In this document: positions 1-11,400 of the stretch, piece by piece
Layout of the letters: every line of letters starts with the position of its first letter
How positions within the stretch are numbered: position 1 is the first letter of the stretch
Assembly (NCBI GenBank): GCA_002794775.1
Contig: NBAY01000047.1
Coordinates: forward strand, 186,001 to 250,000
DNA from: Porodaedalea pini
Lineage: Eukaryota > Basidiomycota > Agaricomycetes > Hymenochaetales > Hymenochaetaceae
Reading direction: 5' to 3'
Length of the DNA stretch: 64,000 nucleotides
The notes under the pieces: model-generated
Databases searched by the model: none
What the model saw: the letters and a program-made list of their open reading frames with translations, nothing else
What the model was told of the DNA's origin: nothing
Program-made: the position numbers and the translations under genes

Positions 1-471
1 CTGCACGCTCGGTTTGGTGCTTTGAATCCGCACTTCAGACTGGACAAACACATCGTCTCCTACGACGGTCGGATTGGGCGCATCTCCAGAACCATTCTTT
101 AGAACTGACCCTCGAGGACACTTTGAGAAAGAAATTTTGAGTTTGAGTGGAGAGGACCCGGGAGATATCCGTGCGATCGGACGAGAACTAAATTCTGGCT
201 TCTCCGCCATATCTTCACTCGTGACACTAAGAACTGCCTTGGATCCGACATCGCGGACATTGCCTGTGCTACGCTTTGCTTTGCAGCGCTGAGTGTGTCT
301 TGACCAGTGGGAGATTTCGTACGCATTTCTGTTTGAGAGCTTAACGTCCTTGCCGCACAGGCGGCACGTAACAAGCATTGGTCCTTTTACATCCGCATTA
401 GGGTCCGATCGAAGACGCTCCTCGCGCGCAGCTGTACGATTACTTTGCGATGGCACACTGCGTGAATTCAT
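1..471 (-). CDS. Partial zinc-finger protein (N-terminus only)
   Basis: The minus-strand frame is open from an ATG at 471 to the window edge (157 codons, no stop), so only the N-terminus is present. After a short polar N-terminus (starting MNSRSVPSQ) there is a zinc-finger-like segment at about residues 37-63. Its pattern is CRLCGKDVKL, then a Trp, SRH and a final Cys (C-x2-C...W..H..C). I infer from memory that similar CGK-KL...W..H..C fingers occur at the N-termini of many unannotated Agaricomycete proteins. The rest of the visible protein is Ser/Pro/Lys-rich and probably disordered. Function is unknown; nucleic-acid binding is only a guess. The start is the first in-frame ATG before the finger. 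Confidence 0.55.
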   Translation of the reverse strand, partial: MNSRSVPSQSNRTAAREERLRSDPNADVKGPMLVTCRLCGKDVKLSNRNAYEISHWSRHTQRCKAKRSTGNVRDVGSKAVLSVTSEDMAEKPEFSSRPIARISPGSSPLKLKISFSKCPRGSVLKNGSGDAPNPTVVGDDVFVQSEVRIQSTKPSVQ

Positions 472-3165
472 TTCTCCGAAGTCAGCGTGATGATTGTGCC
501 GAGAGAGATTGCACTGACAACTTAGGCACTAAGACTGTGGCTCGAGGTCTTCTCTTATTATTGGCCTCACTGGTCCTATCGGACAAGTCAGCTTATTATC
601 ACAAGAAACGTGGGTGCCTAAAACGGATGAATAAAGTGAAGGCAACACGCACCCGGGATCGAGCTTCGCGCGCTTATTCTGAGCAGCAGGTAAAGGGGAG
701 CCTCGGCGCTTCCGAGTGTTGCGTCTCAGCGTCTCTGACTCAGTCGACTCCGATAGCAGGTCTGGCCTACAACGTTGCGGGGACGCGACATGAGGTGAGT
801 ATGGTACTGAACAGCAATGAATTAAGCACGCACTTGTGGTATGGCGCTCTGCGTCCTCTATGCCTGGTCCTCGGGGCTGTAATAAGATGGCGCATTTTTC
901 TGTGATCAATAGAAATACGACGTTGGTCAGCGCGCCTCTATAGAGTTCGACTAGCAACATACTGTTCGGTTATACCGCCTAATTCACTGGGCCCCCAGTG
1001 ATGAGAACACCTGCTGTCGCTGTTGACTGTTTGTCTGGACGAGTGGGTCGCACAGATGGAATTCGAATGTGAGTGACCGTGCGAGAGACGGGGGTGGTGG
1101 TGGTAGGTGATCAAGAGGACCTGGCCCGGGTAACGCGCGGGCTGTGCCTAATATATAAAGAGCGCCGAGTCCGTTCGGGCCCAAACGTAGTAGCCTTGCA
1201 TCGTAGAAGACGAAGTGGGAGATCTGATTCCGCCGTCCGACTCCGAAGACACCGGTCACCCGTGGCCCTCGGTCCTTTATTTAGCTGATGAAGGCCTGTG
1301 CAGGTTGTTGTCATCGCCGCCCCCGCCGTCGATGCGTCCATTGGCAACGTTACTGTTTGATCGTGATTGTCATTTCTAGGAATACAATCACACCTCTCTT
1401 CGGTCTCTTGTCAGTGTCTATGTCATCACGGACGGCTGTCTTTGCGGAGGTCTCACGTGCCTTTTTTTACCCGATTCGGGGAGAAACCCGACTTGGTTGT
1501 TGACTTCCGTTTTCTGTTTTCTGACGCGTCAACTGCCTTCCAAAACACTTGAAGTATTCATTTCCGATTCACATTCAGTTTTCGGATGCGTTTCTCGGGA
1601 GCTAATTTTTCAGTGTGAAGCTAGCGTTTTAGGTGGGCACAACTCCGTCTTCGCCAAGAAATCAAACTCACAGCAGCGGCGTGTCTTCAGCTCATCCGCA
1701 AGCACCTCAGTCCTAGTCTCGAGGTGTCCAGAGATTATCAAAGCGATCACTACGATCAATATTCTGCTAAGTCAGAGAGGTGGATTGGTACAAGTCCCGC
1801 TCCGACGCATTAATGTTATTGACGGGGTTTGGAAAGCGGTCTCCCTCTCAGATTGTTCCAGAAGGTCCTTGACGTTGTCCTCAGCCGACATTCAGTCCCA
1901 AAGAAGCTACATTTTAGAACTGTGATTGCCTCGCCGGACGTTGTCGTTTCTAGTCGGAGAGCTGCTGTTGATGCTCGCGCAGCATCCATGGCAGGTCATT
2001 AGGATACTTCCATCTTCGGCAAGAATATTTCCTCCTGACTTTATTTCTTGAGGTATAAATGTGCATTAGATTTCCGCTCAATGGCTCTCGTTCAAATGTC
2101 ATAGACTCAAGATGCCCAGAAAAGGCTATGTCTATGGATGCGACGGACGAAGACCTCACTCTTTCAGGTGCACTTTTGGACCGAATTCCAAACGTCCGAT
2201 AGCTATCTTTCCATACTCCGTTTAACTGGTCGGATACGAGTCTTTTCCCTTCACTTGCGACAGGAAAGCTCTTCTCTCCTTTTTTTTTTTTGAGAAAACT
2301 GGCTGATATCGGATGCCTTTGGTTGACACATAATGGAACTTACCCTATTCGCAAAGGTTCACTGCCGGCCCCTCTTTCGTCAGAAACCGTTGAAACGGAC
2401 AACGAACATGTTACGGCTGTCGAAAAACGGGTCTGGCTCTTCAATCCACGTGAGGATTACCTCCTATGATCATTATTGTTGGCCATCTGCGCGTCCGCGG
2501 AAGTGTGGAATGGCATCAGTATGCGCTCCCGTCGAGCGCGCTTCATTTCGATGAAATGAGGGCATGAGGATTCTAAACGCCCAAAGCAGACGTTTTGACG
2601 TGAATAGGGCACTGATTATGGCTGGGGTGCTCATCGTAGGCGCCGATTCTCCATTGGATGATAGCTGTTGCTTCGGATTCCGGGTTGTTGAATGCATCTC
2701 TAGTACGTGTTTTCCACCTAATACAGCAAGATCTTCGAAAGGAAGAGTAGCATTTTTGCGATTCTACGGTCCTCGTGTACTTTTGGCGTGAATAAGGAAC
2801 TGATTCTGACTGGAGTGTTCTTCATTGGCGCCGAATCTTCATTGGAGGATAGCTGCCGCTTCGGATTCCGGGTTGTTGAATGCACCTCTGGTACGTGTTT
2901 CCCAACTAAAACAGCAGGATCACCGGAAAGACGAGTAGCTCTCCTGCTCCTACAGTCCTCGTGTATGACGTCCTGGCATACTCGGTTCAGATAGGAACGA
3001 GGAAACAGCGCAGCAGCATTGGGTCTGCGAATGGTCTAGGTGTGTCAGCACTGCTTCTCTGGGATTTCATATAAGCTCCCACTCTCAAAAGCGGCTTCAG
3101 CAACACATCTCGTCTCCTCGTGTCATCCGCTCCTTTACTTATCACTTTGCTACTGTCAACTATCC
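472..3165. other. 2.7-kb region without a supported gene
   Basis: Only short, unrelated open frames occur here, with no recognisable domain or consistent exon pattern. A TATATAA sequence lies near 1150. The only clear structure is the 188-bp imperfect tandem duplication listed separately. A poly-T run lies near 2280. The region may be relic sequence plus the upstream regions of its two flanking genes. Confidence 0.5.
2601..2980. repeat. Imperfect 188-bp tandem duplication
   Basis: Two adjacent copies, about 2601-2788 and 2789-2975, share long stretches such as CTTCGGATTCCGGGTTGTTG and CGGTCCTCGTGTA / CAGTCCTCGTGTA, with roughly 20% scattered differences. On the minus strand both copies can be read as similar peptides containing HSTTRNPK, but the frame shifts between them. 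This fits an old duplication inside a now non-coding or formerly coding sequence. Confidence 0.75.
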
Positions 3166-5095
3166 ATGTCTCAGAGGCACTGGGTTACTGCTGACCATAG
3201 GAATGTTGTTCGAGAGGGACGGACGATTGTCCTTTGCTTCGATGGCAATGGTAATCAGTTCAGCGATGAAGTAATTTGACTTCTTTACTCGATGCAATGG
3301 GCTTTACCATCATTTACTAGAACTCAAATTTTCTTCAGCTTTTCAAAAGCCTCCATAAGGACAACGACGAGCAATTAGTATATTACCAGACTGGTATTGG
3401 GACATATATACACCCGGTTTTCGTCACGAGACCGGTCATCGAGGCTTCAATGGCGTTAGATGCAGCGATAGGATGGAATCTTGAAAACCACGTCCAAGGT
3501 TCGTCGCAGTCACTCACTAAAGTGAAAGTGACTTCTAATTACATGACCGACGACAGACACGTATCGCTTTTTGATGCAGCACTGCAAGCTTAATGGCGTT
3601 TCTTGCGGATCTTCTTTTAATGTTCGGTATGGGTATCAGATAAACCAAACGACAGAATTTCACTTTTTGGATTTTCAAGAGGAGCATACACAGCGCGCGT
3701 ACTTCTTGGATTCGTGCAGAAGGTCCGCCTATTGCCAGCAGAAAACCACGCTCAAATCCCGTTTGCTTCGAAGGTATTCAAATGCAGCGATGAAAAGACG
3801 GGTTCTCCTGAGTGTGAATCGTATAAATAAGCATTTTCGTTAGATGTCAACTGTGGCTTCATCGGTGTCTGGTATGTTGAACGCAGTCACTTTTGAGTAT
3901 AGGCTTATATCTCGTTCAGTTCCCCACCGCAGGGAAACTGTTGCCTCGCTTGACATATCTGGAAGGGAGTTGCCTTTCGCCAGCGTGAGTTCTACAAAAA
4001 AGGGAGGCGTCCGTGTCTTTCGTCAAGCACTTGCTTTGGACGAGCAACGTGCGAAGTTCGTGCCAAATTTCAAACTTCGAATTGGGCCGAACCCTCCCAC
4101 GGGATTGGGTATTGCTTTCCGGTCGGTATATAACATCCCACCACTGAACTGGGATGCGGAGTGCTTCCGGACAGATACAGGCATCATCTTCGACAAGGAT
4201 ATACATACTTCAGCAGGACTTTAGGCTTCATACTGAGGCACTCTCCTACTTGGAAGATCCTGAGAAGAGTCGAGAGCAACGTCTTTCGGGAGTCCGACAC
4301 GCCATATGTTGACGCAAGACCATGCCTTTCTATCACTTTTTATGGATATTATTTCGTCTTCTCTGGGACCCACTCGCGTGGCTATTCTCCTTCCTCCTCT
4401 CGGTCTTGACGTATCCATTGAAACTCATCAGGCACTCGAAATACTTTAAGGTCACCTTTGCGATTCCCCATGTTTCGACGGGGCCTATAACAGGGCCTAT
4501 AGATATGATACATGCTCTTATGACGGAGAATCGATTAAAACGGCCCAGGTGGAAAAGTGAAGAGGAGGAGGAACTCAAGGACGCACTATCTCCTACGTAC
4601 GATCAACTCTCTATGATCTGGTTTTGGTGGATTTTCGAGATTTGGCCAATCATCTTTCGCCTACAGGACTCGCGTTCCTCGCGTAGAGAGCTCGAGACTC
4701 GAATCAACTTTGGCAGGGAGCGCGAGATCTACGGAGACGCTTGGAATCAGGACCCTGAGCGGAAATATATAGAGGTACATCGGTCCGTTCTTACATGCAT
4801 GGAGAGCGATGGAGGTCACAGACCTCGCGCTTGGTTCCGAGTCCCTTTTGGTGAAGATTTCCACTGGAGGGGCGAATCGGAGAGGTGGGAATATCCTCTG
4901 AGCGAGAGGGAAGGAGGCTGGGGGATGATTCGGTGGGTGGATTGTTTGTTTGCGACATGTATTGGTAGAGTTTGCAGGCGATCGGTCTCACTATTAGCGC
5001 TACCTGTTGTGTCACGAGTTGATGTAAAAGCGAGTAGCAGGCTATATGATATCTTGGGACTGCACGGACATCTACAGTACGAATTTTTAAACTAA
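3166..5095 (+). pseudogene. Broken DUF2235 (Tle1-like alpha/beta hydrolase) gene
   Basis: The pieces read as a fungal DUF2235 protein. The start is MSQRHW at 3166, then CFDGNGNQFSDE, an intron, NSNFLQLFKSLHKDN and YYQTGIGTY. The nucleophile elbow GFSRGAYTAR lies near 3672-3700, followed by GVWETV, FRQALALDEQRAKF and a typical C-terminal half (SEEEEELKDALSP, VHRSV) in the frame 4322-5095. Introns are about 60 nt. Damage: an in-frame TAA at 3828-3830 replaces a residue just before AFSLDV. The stretch that normally carries the H-x-D-V-G-G-G motif is missing between AKFVPNF (about 4070) and ECFRTDTGIIF (about 4160). The frame also breaks near 4205-4320. In this family the Ser, an Asp and the His of the missing motif form the active site, so catalysis is unlikely. 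I infer a decayed gene. Confidence 0.75.
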
Positions 5096-6008
5096 ATACA
5101 TGTCTTCTTAATCACCACTTCCTTTAAACTCAAGTCTCCCTGCTCTTCCAGCCAATCCCACCAAGCACATGCTCGAAGTCCAAATAGCCTACATGCAAAG
5201 AAGAGAGCGATGCCGGGAGACTCGGGCGTATACTCTGAGATAGCTAATGAAAGCCGATGAAGGTTGGATGTCTCTGACAATAGCAAGGATAACCACGGGA
5301 TACATGCGCCCTTCTTTGTATCATAGATCTGTACGATATTGAGTTAAGTGATGGTAGGCATACACGAGACTGTTCCCACTCAGGATTATCTCCTATCCAT
5401 TTTACAGCTATTTTCAAAAGTACACACACTCACGTTATTTTATAACTTTTGTGACTCTGAGTCTGAGTACCTCAAAACACAAAATAAATCATATCTCCCT
5501 CAAAACTTGATTATTTTGATGCATGAAATCACGTGAGTGCATATAATTTTGAAAATAAGTAACCGCACTCACTCCTGTGTGTTCAGTCACGGGGGGAGGG
5601 AGAGGCTTTCTTTTTTCACAGTTCTTAGCCAAACTGAAGAACTACATGCAAGCGTACGGACTCAGATTTGGTGCAGACATGATTGAGTCATAGAGAAAGA
5701 CAACATCATCAATGCAATTATTGCCGCTCGGGTATGTATCCCGAACCTATCCATATTTGATTTTTTTATTGAGCTGCTAACTTGGCATCTAGACGGAGAG
5801 CGGATGTTTACCACGGTCGAATGAAAACTACTACAGGAAACATGCAGTGCCTACTGGCCAGACTACTCGTTCTTGAGGCCTATTCTCGAGGCCAGAACGA
5901 GCTCATCCTCAACAGCATCTGGACCCGCGAACTGGATGGTCTCGAACTAGCGACTTTGCTTGGTCGGATCTGCGACCCGTTCATCTTCAAGGAGTACAAC
6001 CAGAAGCC
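5096..6008. other. Intergenic, no supported gene
   Basis: AT-rich sequence with only short frames. A GT..AG-like junction (ATCTAG at about 5788) could belong to an upstream exon of the following RING remnant, but no continuous reading was found. Confidence 0.45.
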
Positions 6009-7312
6009 ATGCAGCACTGGAATGTTCAGCAACAGCAGCAACTCAACGCACGTAGCCAATACACTCCGCCTCCTGGGCCACCTCCTTACGCGCCGTACAC
6101 CTCAACGAGGCAAAACTCAACTTCAAGTCTCAACTTTGCTAGCACTCAGCCTCAGCCTCAATCTCAAAGTCGGTCCCCGTTGTTCAAAAGGAATTTCTCT
6201 GCTTCACAATCCCCGCTCCTACATGAGCTTCCGTCCACTAAGAGTACCCGCCCGTTTCTTACTGTTTGGGAGTCTTCGTGCGACTCGATGCGTCGCGGGT
6301 TCCTATTGTTTGGGAGCCGAGCCACACTGACTCCTTTACCTCTCAATTATTGGGCTGTACGGTGGGAGCCGGAGATGCCTTCGGAGGGTGGCACGCAGTA
6401 CGCTAGTAGCGTGCCGCCGCGAGCTAACAATATGCCTCAGAATCACCCAGCGTTGACTCTTTATCAAAGCACAAACCCTGGCACAAATGCACGTCCGGAC
6501 CCTAAGAGAAGCAAGGCTACTCCCTTGCAGCGCCGGCGCCTCGACCACATGTTCCAACGCTGACGAGCTTCTGACGATGCAAGAAGAAGTAGGGGAGCTC
6601 AACATCGGAATCCTCAAGGATGTGCTCGATGACAACCACGTCCAGCCAGGACCCGTGCTCGAAAAGAGCGAAATCGTCGCTCGCGTTCACGCACTGATCG
6701 GCAGAGCGCCGCGAAAGAGCTCGCATGGAGGCCGTGCGGGGGCGCGAGGCTTGGGAAACTCAGGAGCGGGAGTGGACGGCGCGTGAACGAGAGCGTGCGG
6801 AGCGGGAAGCACAGGAGAGGGAAGCGAGAGAGAGAGAACAGGAGGAAGAACGCAAGCAGTGGAGGGAGGCGTATCGTACGACGGTGCAGAGCGCAAGTGA
6901 GAATGAGGTTGATGATAGCACTCAAGGCCATACTCCTTCTTCCCTGCACAGACATGTTCGAACTCTCCATCTCCGTCGTCGGACGCAAGTAAAAGTAAAG
7001 ATACATTGCTATCTGAACGATCGCGGTCTCCCTCTCCACCTTGGCCGCGGACAGGCGTAGTAGGCTTGGTGTCTTGTGTCAAGATGAGGACGCGAACATC
7101 GTGATCGTTGATTCTCCATGCTACTCATTAATTGTTTACCCCTTGACAAGCAACATTGTCCATTGTGCCGGACGCGCATTGTTACACGGGCGCGCCTTCT
7201 TCGAGTCTTCAAGACATGGTATCTGGCCTCGACGCTGCTGGACCCCAAATTCATGAAAATGGAAGGAATGCGCATCGGTAAGTTTTCGATATGTAATTTT
7301 TACGATTTGTAG
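6009..7312 (+). pseudogene. Degenerate RING-finger protein gene
   Basis: Three blocks in different frames add up to a known plan. The first is a Pro/Gln/Ser-rich N-terminus (6009-6200, PPPGPPPYAPY). The second is an acidic segment (6570-6695, MQEEVGEL) leading into a very charged helix (6698-6900, repeats of AREREQEEERKQW) that should form a coiled coil. The third is a C-terminal C3HC4-type RING (7060-7215), with LCQDEDANIVIVD in one frame and CPLCRTRIVTRARLL in another. The known family role is E3 ubiquitin ligase. Frameshifts lie at about 6698 and between 7100 and 7150. The first RING Cys position reads Gly, and the central C-G-H part is not readable, so a working RING is unlikely. A foldback element begins 15 bp past the last open frame. 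Confidence 0.55.
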
Positions 7313-7327
7313 TATACTACAGCTCCC

Positions 7328-8094
7328 TGACAAAAGTGACCGTGATTGCGGTTTTTACCTGTATTTTGATAGTTTCTCAGTCACTTTTTGTCCGTTTTCC
7401 TTGAAAAAAATTGAGCACAATCTGGCATACATACCTGATGTCCCTGTGAAATATTATTGCAATCAGAGATAAAATGAGTCAGTGGTGAGGGAAACAGAGG
7501 CAAGAGGGCATGTCTCATTTCAGTACCTTTTCAGGGCAATTTTTGGTGCTTTTCCCTTCTGTAGCTAGAACAGCAGAGAGATGAGCCCTGAAAATTTACA
7601 TGGATGTAATATAGTATATTTTATACCAGATATGATTTTTTCAGATTTTTTGAAGGTGTTTGTGGCAAGTTATTGGCCATGGATTTGAAATCTCTCAAAA
7701 TCTGCCTGTTTTCAGGCTATATGAATGTCCATCCTCAATACACTATATGCCAGCACACATATAATGCCCCAAAAATCTGAAAAAATCATATCAGGTATAA
7801 AATATACTATATTACATCCATGTAAATTTTCAGGGCTCATCTCTCTGCTGTTCTAGCTACAGAAGGGGAAAAGCACCAAAAATTGCCCTGAAAAGGTACT
7901 GAAATGAGACATGCCCTCTTGCCTCTGTTTCCCTCACCACTGACTCATTTTATCTCTGATTGCAATAATATTTCACAGGGACATCAGGTATGTATGCCAG
8001 ATTGTGCTCAATTTTTTTCAAGGAAAACGGACAAAAAGTGATTGAGAAACTATCAAAATACAGGTAAAAACCGCAATCACGGTCACTTTTGTCA
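7328..8094. mobile_element. 767-bp foldback element (long near-perfect inverted repeat)
   Basis: Two arms, 7328-7650 and 7771-8094, are reverse complements over about 323 bp. I count only three differences (one G/A, one single-base indel, one A/T). The arms flank a 120-bp non-repeated loop. The ends begin TGACAAAAGTGACCGTG and end with its complement. CCC lies directly outside both ends and could be a 3-bp target duplication. No convincing protein is encoded. The structure is that of a foldback or long-TIR MITE, and the near identity of the arms suggests recent insertion. If transcribed it would form a long RNA hairpin. Confidence 0.85.
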
Positions 8095-8491
8095 CCCATC
8101 TGTACTATTATTTGATTTGTCTGTATGTACGTATATAAACCTTGAGCGCCCAAGGCGCCTCTCCTAAGTAAGCGCATCAAGGATCTATGTAGAGATTAAC
8201 TTGAGTAACTTCTACCGCTCTAGTGCGTTCGCATCATCCTTCTTTCATCTCCCGCACACTCTTCTTTAATATCTCTTGCTATGTTTTGGTTTGTTGACGC
8301 GTATATGCCGTTTTGGGAAGAGCTCATTACGCCTTTCGACGCTTCGACGCCCAAGACTCGACGCGCTACGGCGCCATTCAAGACCTCGCGCCCGCCGACG
8401 AGCGCTACGGGTGGAACTTTGACTTCACAGCAACCTGTAACGATGCCTTGCGATATACCCTTCAAAAATCCTCATCCTCAGTCTGCGCATT

Positions 8492-11400
8492 ATGAGCAGC
8501 CCCCACCCATGGTCGCGCCCGCAGGTGCCTTCTCAGCAGCCTGCGCTTCACCACGCAAGCGTGCAATCTCAGTTGTACCGCTCCAGCAACAATGGACACG
8601 AGGTTGATTGTCAACTTGTTGCCACCCGGATGGACGAGTTTGCAGATTTCCTGGTGCTATTCAATAACACCACCATCGGAGGTGTGAACACGCGCATGCA
8701 GGGATTCGAAGCGGTTGTTGAAAAGCGGGTACAGCGATATGAGACTGCGGAGCGCGAGCGTGAGCGGCGCATTGGCGAGCGATTCGATTCTTTGTGTCAT
8801 GTAATGCAGGGCGCGGTTACAAACGCCGTGAAGATCGCGTTGACTGAACAAGAAGTGCGGGGTACATCTCTTCTGAAGAGCGTGATGGACGCAATTTTGC
8901 CCGTGCTCGGTGCGCGATTTGACGATGTCACTCGTCACCTCGAGACGAATGAAGCTACAGCAAAAGCTCTCCAAACTTCTGTCGAATCCCTCGAATCTCG
9001 CCTAAAATTGCTTGAAACTCGATCGCAACCTTCTTCCATGGCTTCTAATAACATCAATCCTTCTCTTTCTCCTTTATCTTCGCCTTCTGTCTTTTTGACA
9101 TCCTCTTCGAACTCGGATGCATCCAAATCACTGGCTCAACAGTTAGAAGAGTACGGATTTATGCTTGACCGGCTGGCCCAGCTGGTAGAGGCGGCGCGCG
9201 ATGAGGCGCACGCTGACAAGGAGGATCTAGCGTCACTCTTCAATGATACTTGCCGGGACCTGGGTTTCTCCTTGCATGGCGAGCTGCTAACGCTCAGGAA
9301 CGCTGTCGACGTCGAAAAAAGCTTTTCAAAGGTCTCGAAGGATAACAACACGTCCACCAAGCCTCTCAGCCTGCCGGAGCGCTTGGAGTTTATCGCGATG
9401 GACTTTCAGGAAGCTATGGGACACTTCAAGGATGCAGAAGCAGCGCGTCAGTATGGGTCTCATATACATATGGATCTCAGACTGATCGTGTTCCGCATAT
9501 TTCAGGCGACGGTGGTTTCTCCTCGAAACTCAAGAGCATCCTGGAAATGCTGTCTAATATCAGGGAGACGATCTGTGAACCTACGAAAAGTGAGTTATAG
9601 TGTATATGCGCCATAAGTCTATATTTGTCGTTGACGCACTCGTAGCTCTCAGTGATGCCGGTGTGATGACCGATGATCAGGGCATTACTACGGAGAGCAA
9701 AGATGTCTCCGAGATGAAGAGCGACCGTGCCGGTGGTGATCCTCCGGTTTCGCGTTTCCTACTGTGTGCTGTGTGCTAAATCCTTTTAATTCTAGCGAAC
9801 GCAGTGTCCCCGCAGAAATCTTTCAATGAAGCAGAGCTCATGGAATTGTTCACAACACTTGACACAAACGATCTCGACCCTGCTCCAGAGGACGAATCTT
9901 TCTCTGGGAACACCTCAGCAGCTACGCTCATCGATGGACCTTTTTCAACTGCTGTTGTTGTTCGGAACCAATTCTCATTCCCAAGCTATCCTATTCCACT
10001 TCTTGATCAAGATCTCCATGCTGCTCTGTTTTCCGAAGTCAAACTTAACTTACGTACTGAAACCGACAAAATGCTCGAGAAATATTCCTCGTCGGCGGCT
10101 TTGCAGTTGTCCGGCGTTCATGCACCTTTTGACCCGAGTAGAACGCTTATCTCTTCTCCGCCATCCTCTGATCTGTCCACTTCACACTCTCCAAGAGTGA
10201 CCTTAAAGAGGAAAGTCATTGCTGACGCTGCGGAGGCGAAAGACAGCCTACATCATCAATTAACTGACCCGACCTGCATTTCTGTGTCAGATTCCGGGGA
10301 TATCGGTTCCGTGCTTGACCCGGATAGATCACCCTCGCCTCTCACACCTCTTGCGTCTGAAGATGAGGAGGACTCGTCGGATGACGACGACGACGGCGAC
10401 CTGCCTGATCTGAAACCCAAAGAGAAAATGGCCTCTCGCGCTGTCGCTTCCCCATCATCTTCGCCGTTCATTCCGCCCATTTCTCTTGTAGGCAGAAAGG
10501 CCAGAGTGCGGAAGCAGGGGGTTTTCAGGCTCCTTAAGCACTGGTGTCCCAACAAGTGTGGCCGAGGTTACATCCACAAAAGCTCTCTCTACGGCCATCA
10601 GAAGAGAGGCTGTACCGGTACCCAGGAATCAGGCCAGAGTATCAACCCCTCATCAGCTGGATCGACGAAGCGGAGAAAGCTGGCTCACGAAGCTAGCGGA
10701 CCCTCGACTTCCACACACAGTTTTGGAAGCAAGCAGCCTGAGCGAGGAAGGCCCCCGAAGGCAGAGGCGGGCGCAGTAGCGCCCGTACATCCTTCTGAAG
10801 TTCTTAAGCAATGTGACTGGCCGACAAAGTCCATTGTCGGAGAGAAGTTTGGTCACCAGGTGTGTCTGACATGTAGCCTTCAATGCCGTCCACAATAAAA
10901 GTGATACCTTGTTATCCGTAGCTGCTGCAATGTGATAGGTATGTGATGGGTATCATATCAATGCGATGATGATTGCCTGACAGCTTTCAGATGTGACTTG
11001 CACTATCACTACCGGTGCGTCGGAGTCACAGAAGGCGACGCGAGGTTGATTCCGGAAGCAGCATTTATCTGTCCGCCATGCTCTTTCATGTAAGTTTTCT
11101 TATTAAATTTCTACCACAACTCTCCCTCATGGATTGTTTTGCCTTTTGGTCCTCCAAATGCCATGCCCGAATGTCAAATAAAATCAGCAATGATCGTGAG
11201 CTCTCAGCTTTAGTTGAGAAACGCATACAGTACTTATTGTGTACCACCAGCTCAAAACGCCGCTAAGGGGAATGTCAATGACCCTTGCAGCCGTCCAGAC
11301 TGCGACTGGCCGGGCCAAGCGAGCAACGATTTGGAAGACTATTTTATTGTCGAAAAGATCATCGGTAGATCGGTCGCTAATCTTAAGGATGCCGGGAGTA

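Noticed and set aside
450..1288. Several overlapping frames on both strands
   Set aside because: No start context, domain or intron pattern; composition is that of random open frames.
5014..5055. Shared 14-mer CGAGTTGATGTAAA with 12227-12240
   Set aside because: The similarity does not extend far enough to call a repeat.
6614..7082. Two long minus-strand frames
   Set aside because: They lie opposite the charged coiled-coil region of the RING remnant, whose arginine/glutamate codons leave the other strand open; no domain is visible.
7950..8180. Minus-strand frame of 76 codons
   Set aside because: Most of it is the arm of the foldback element.
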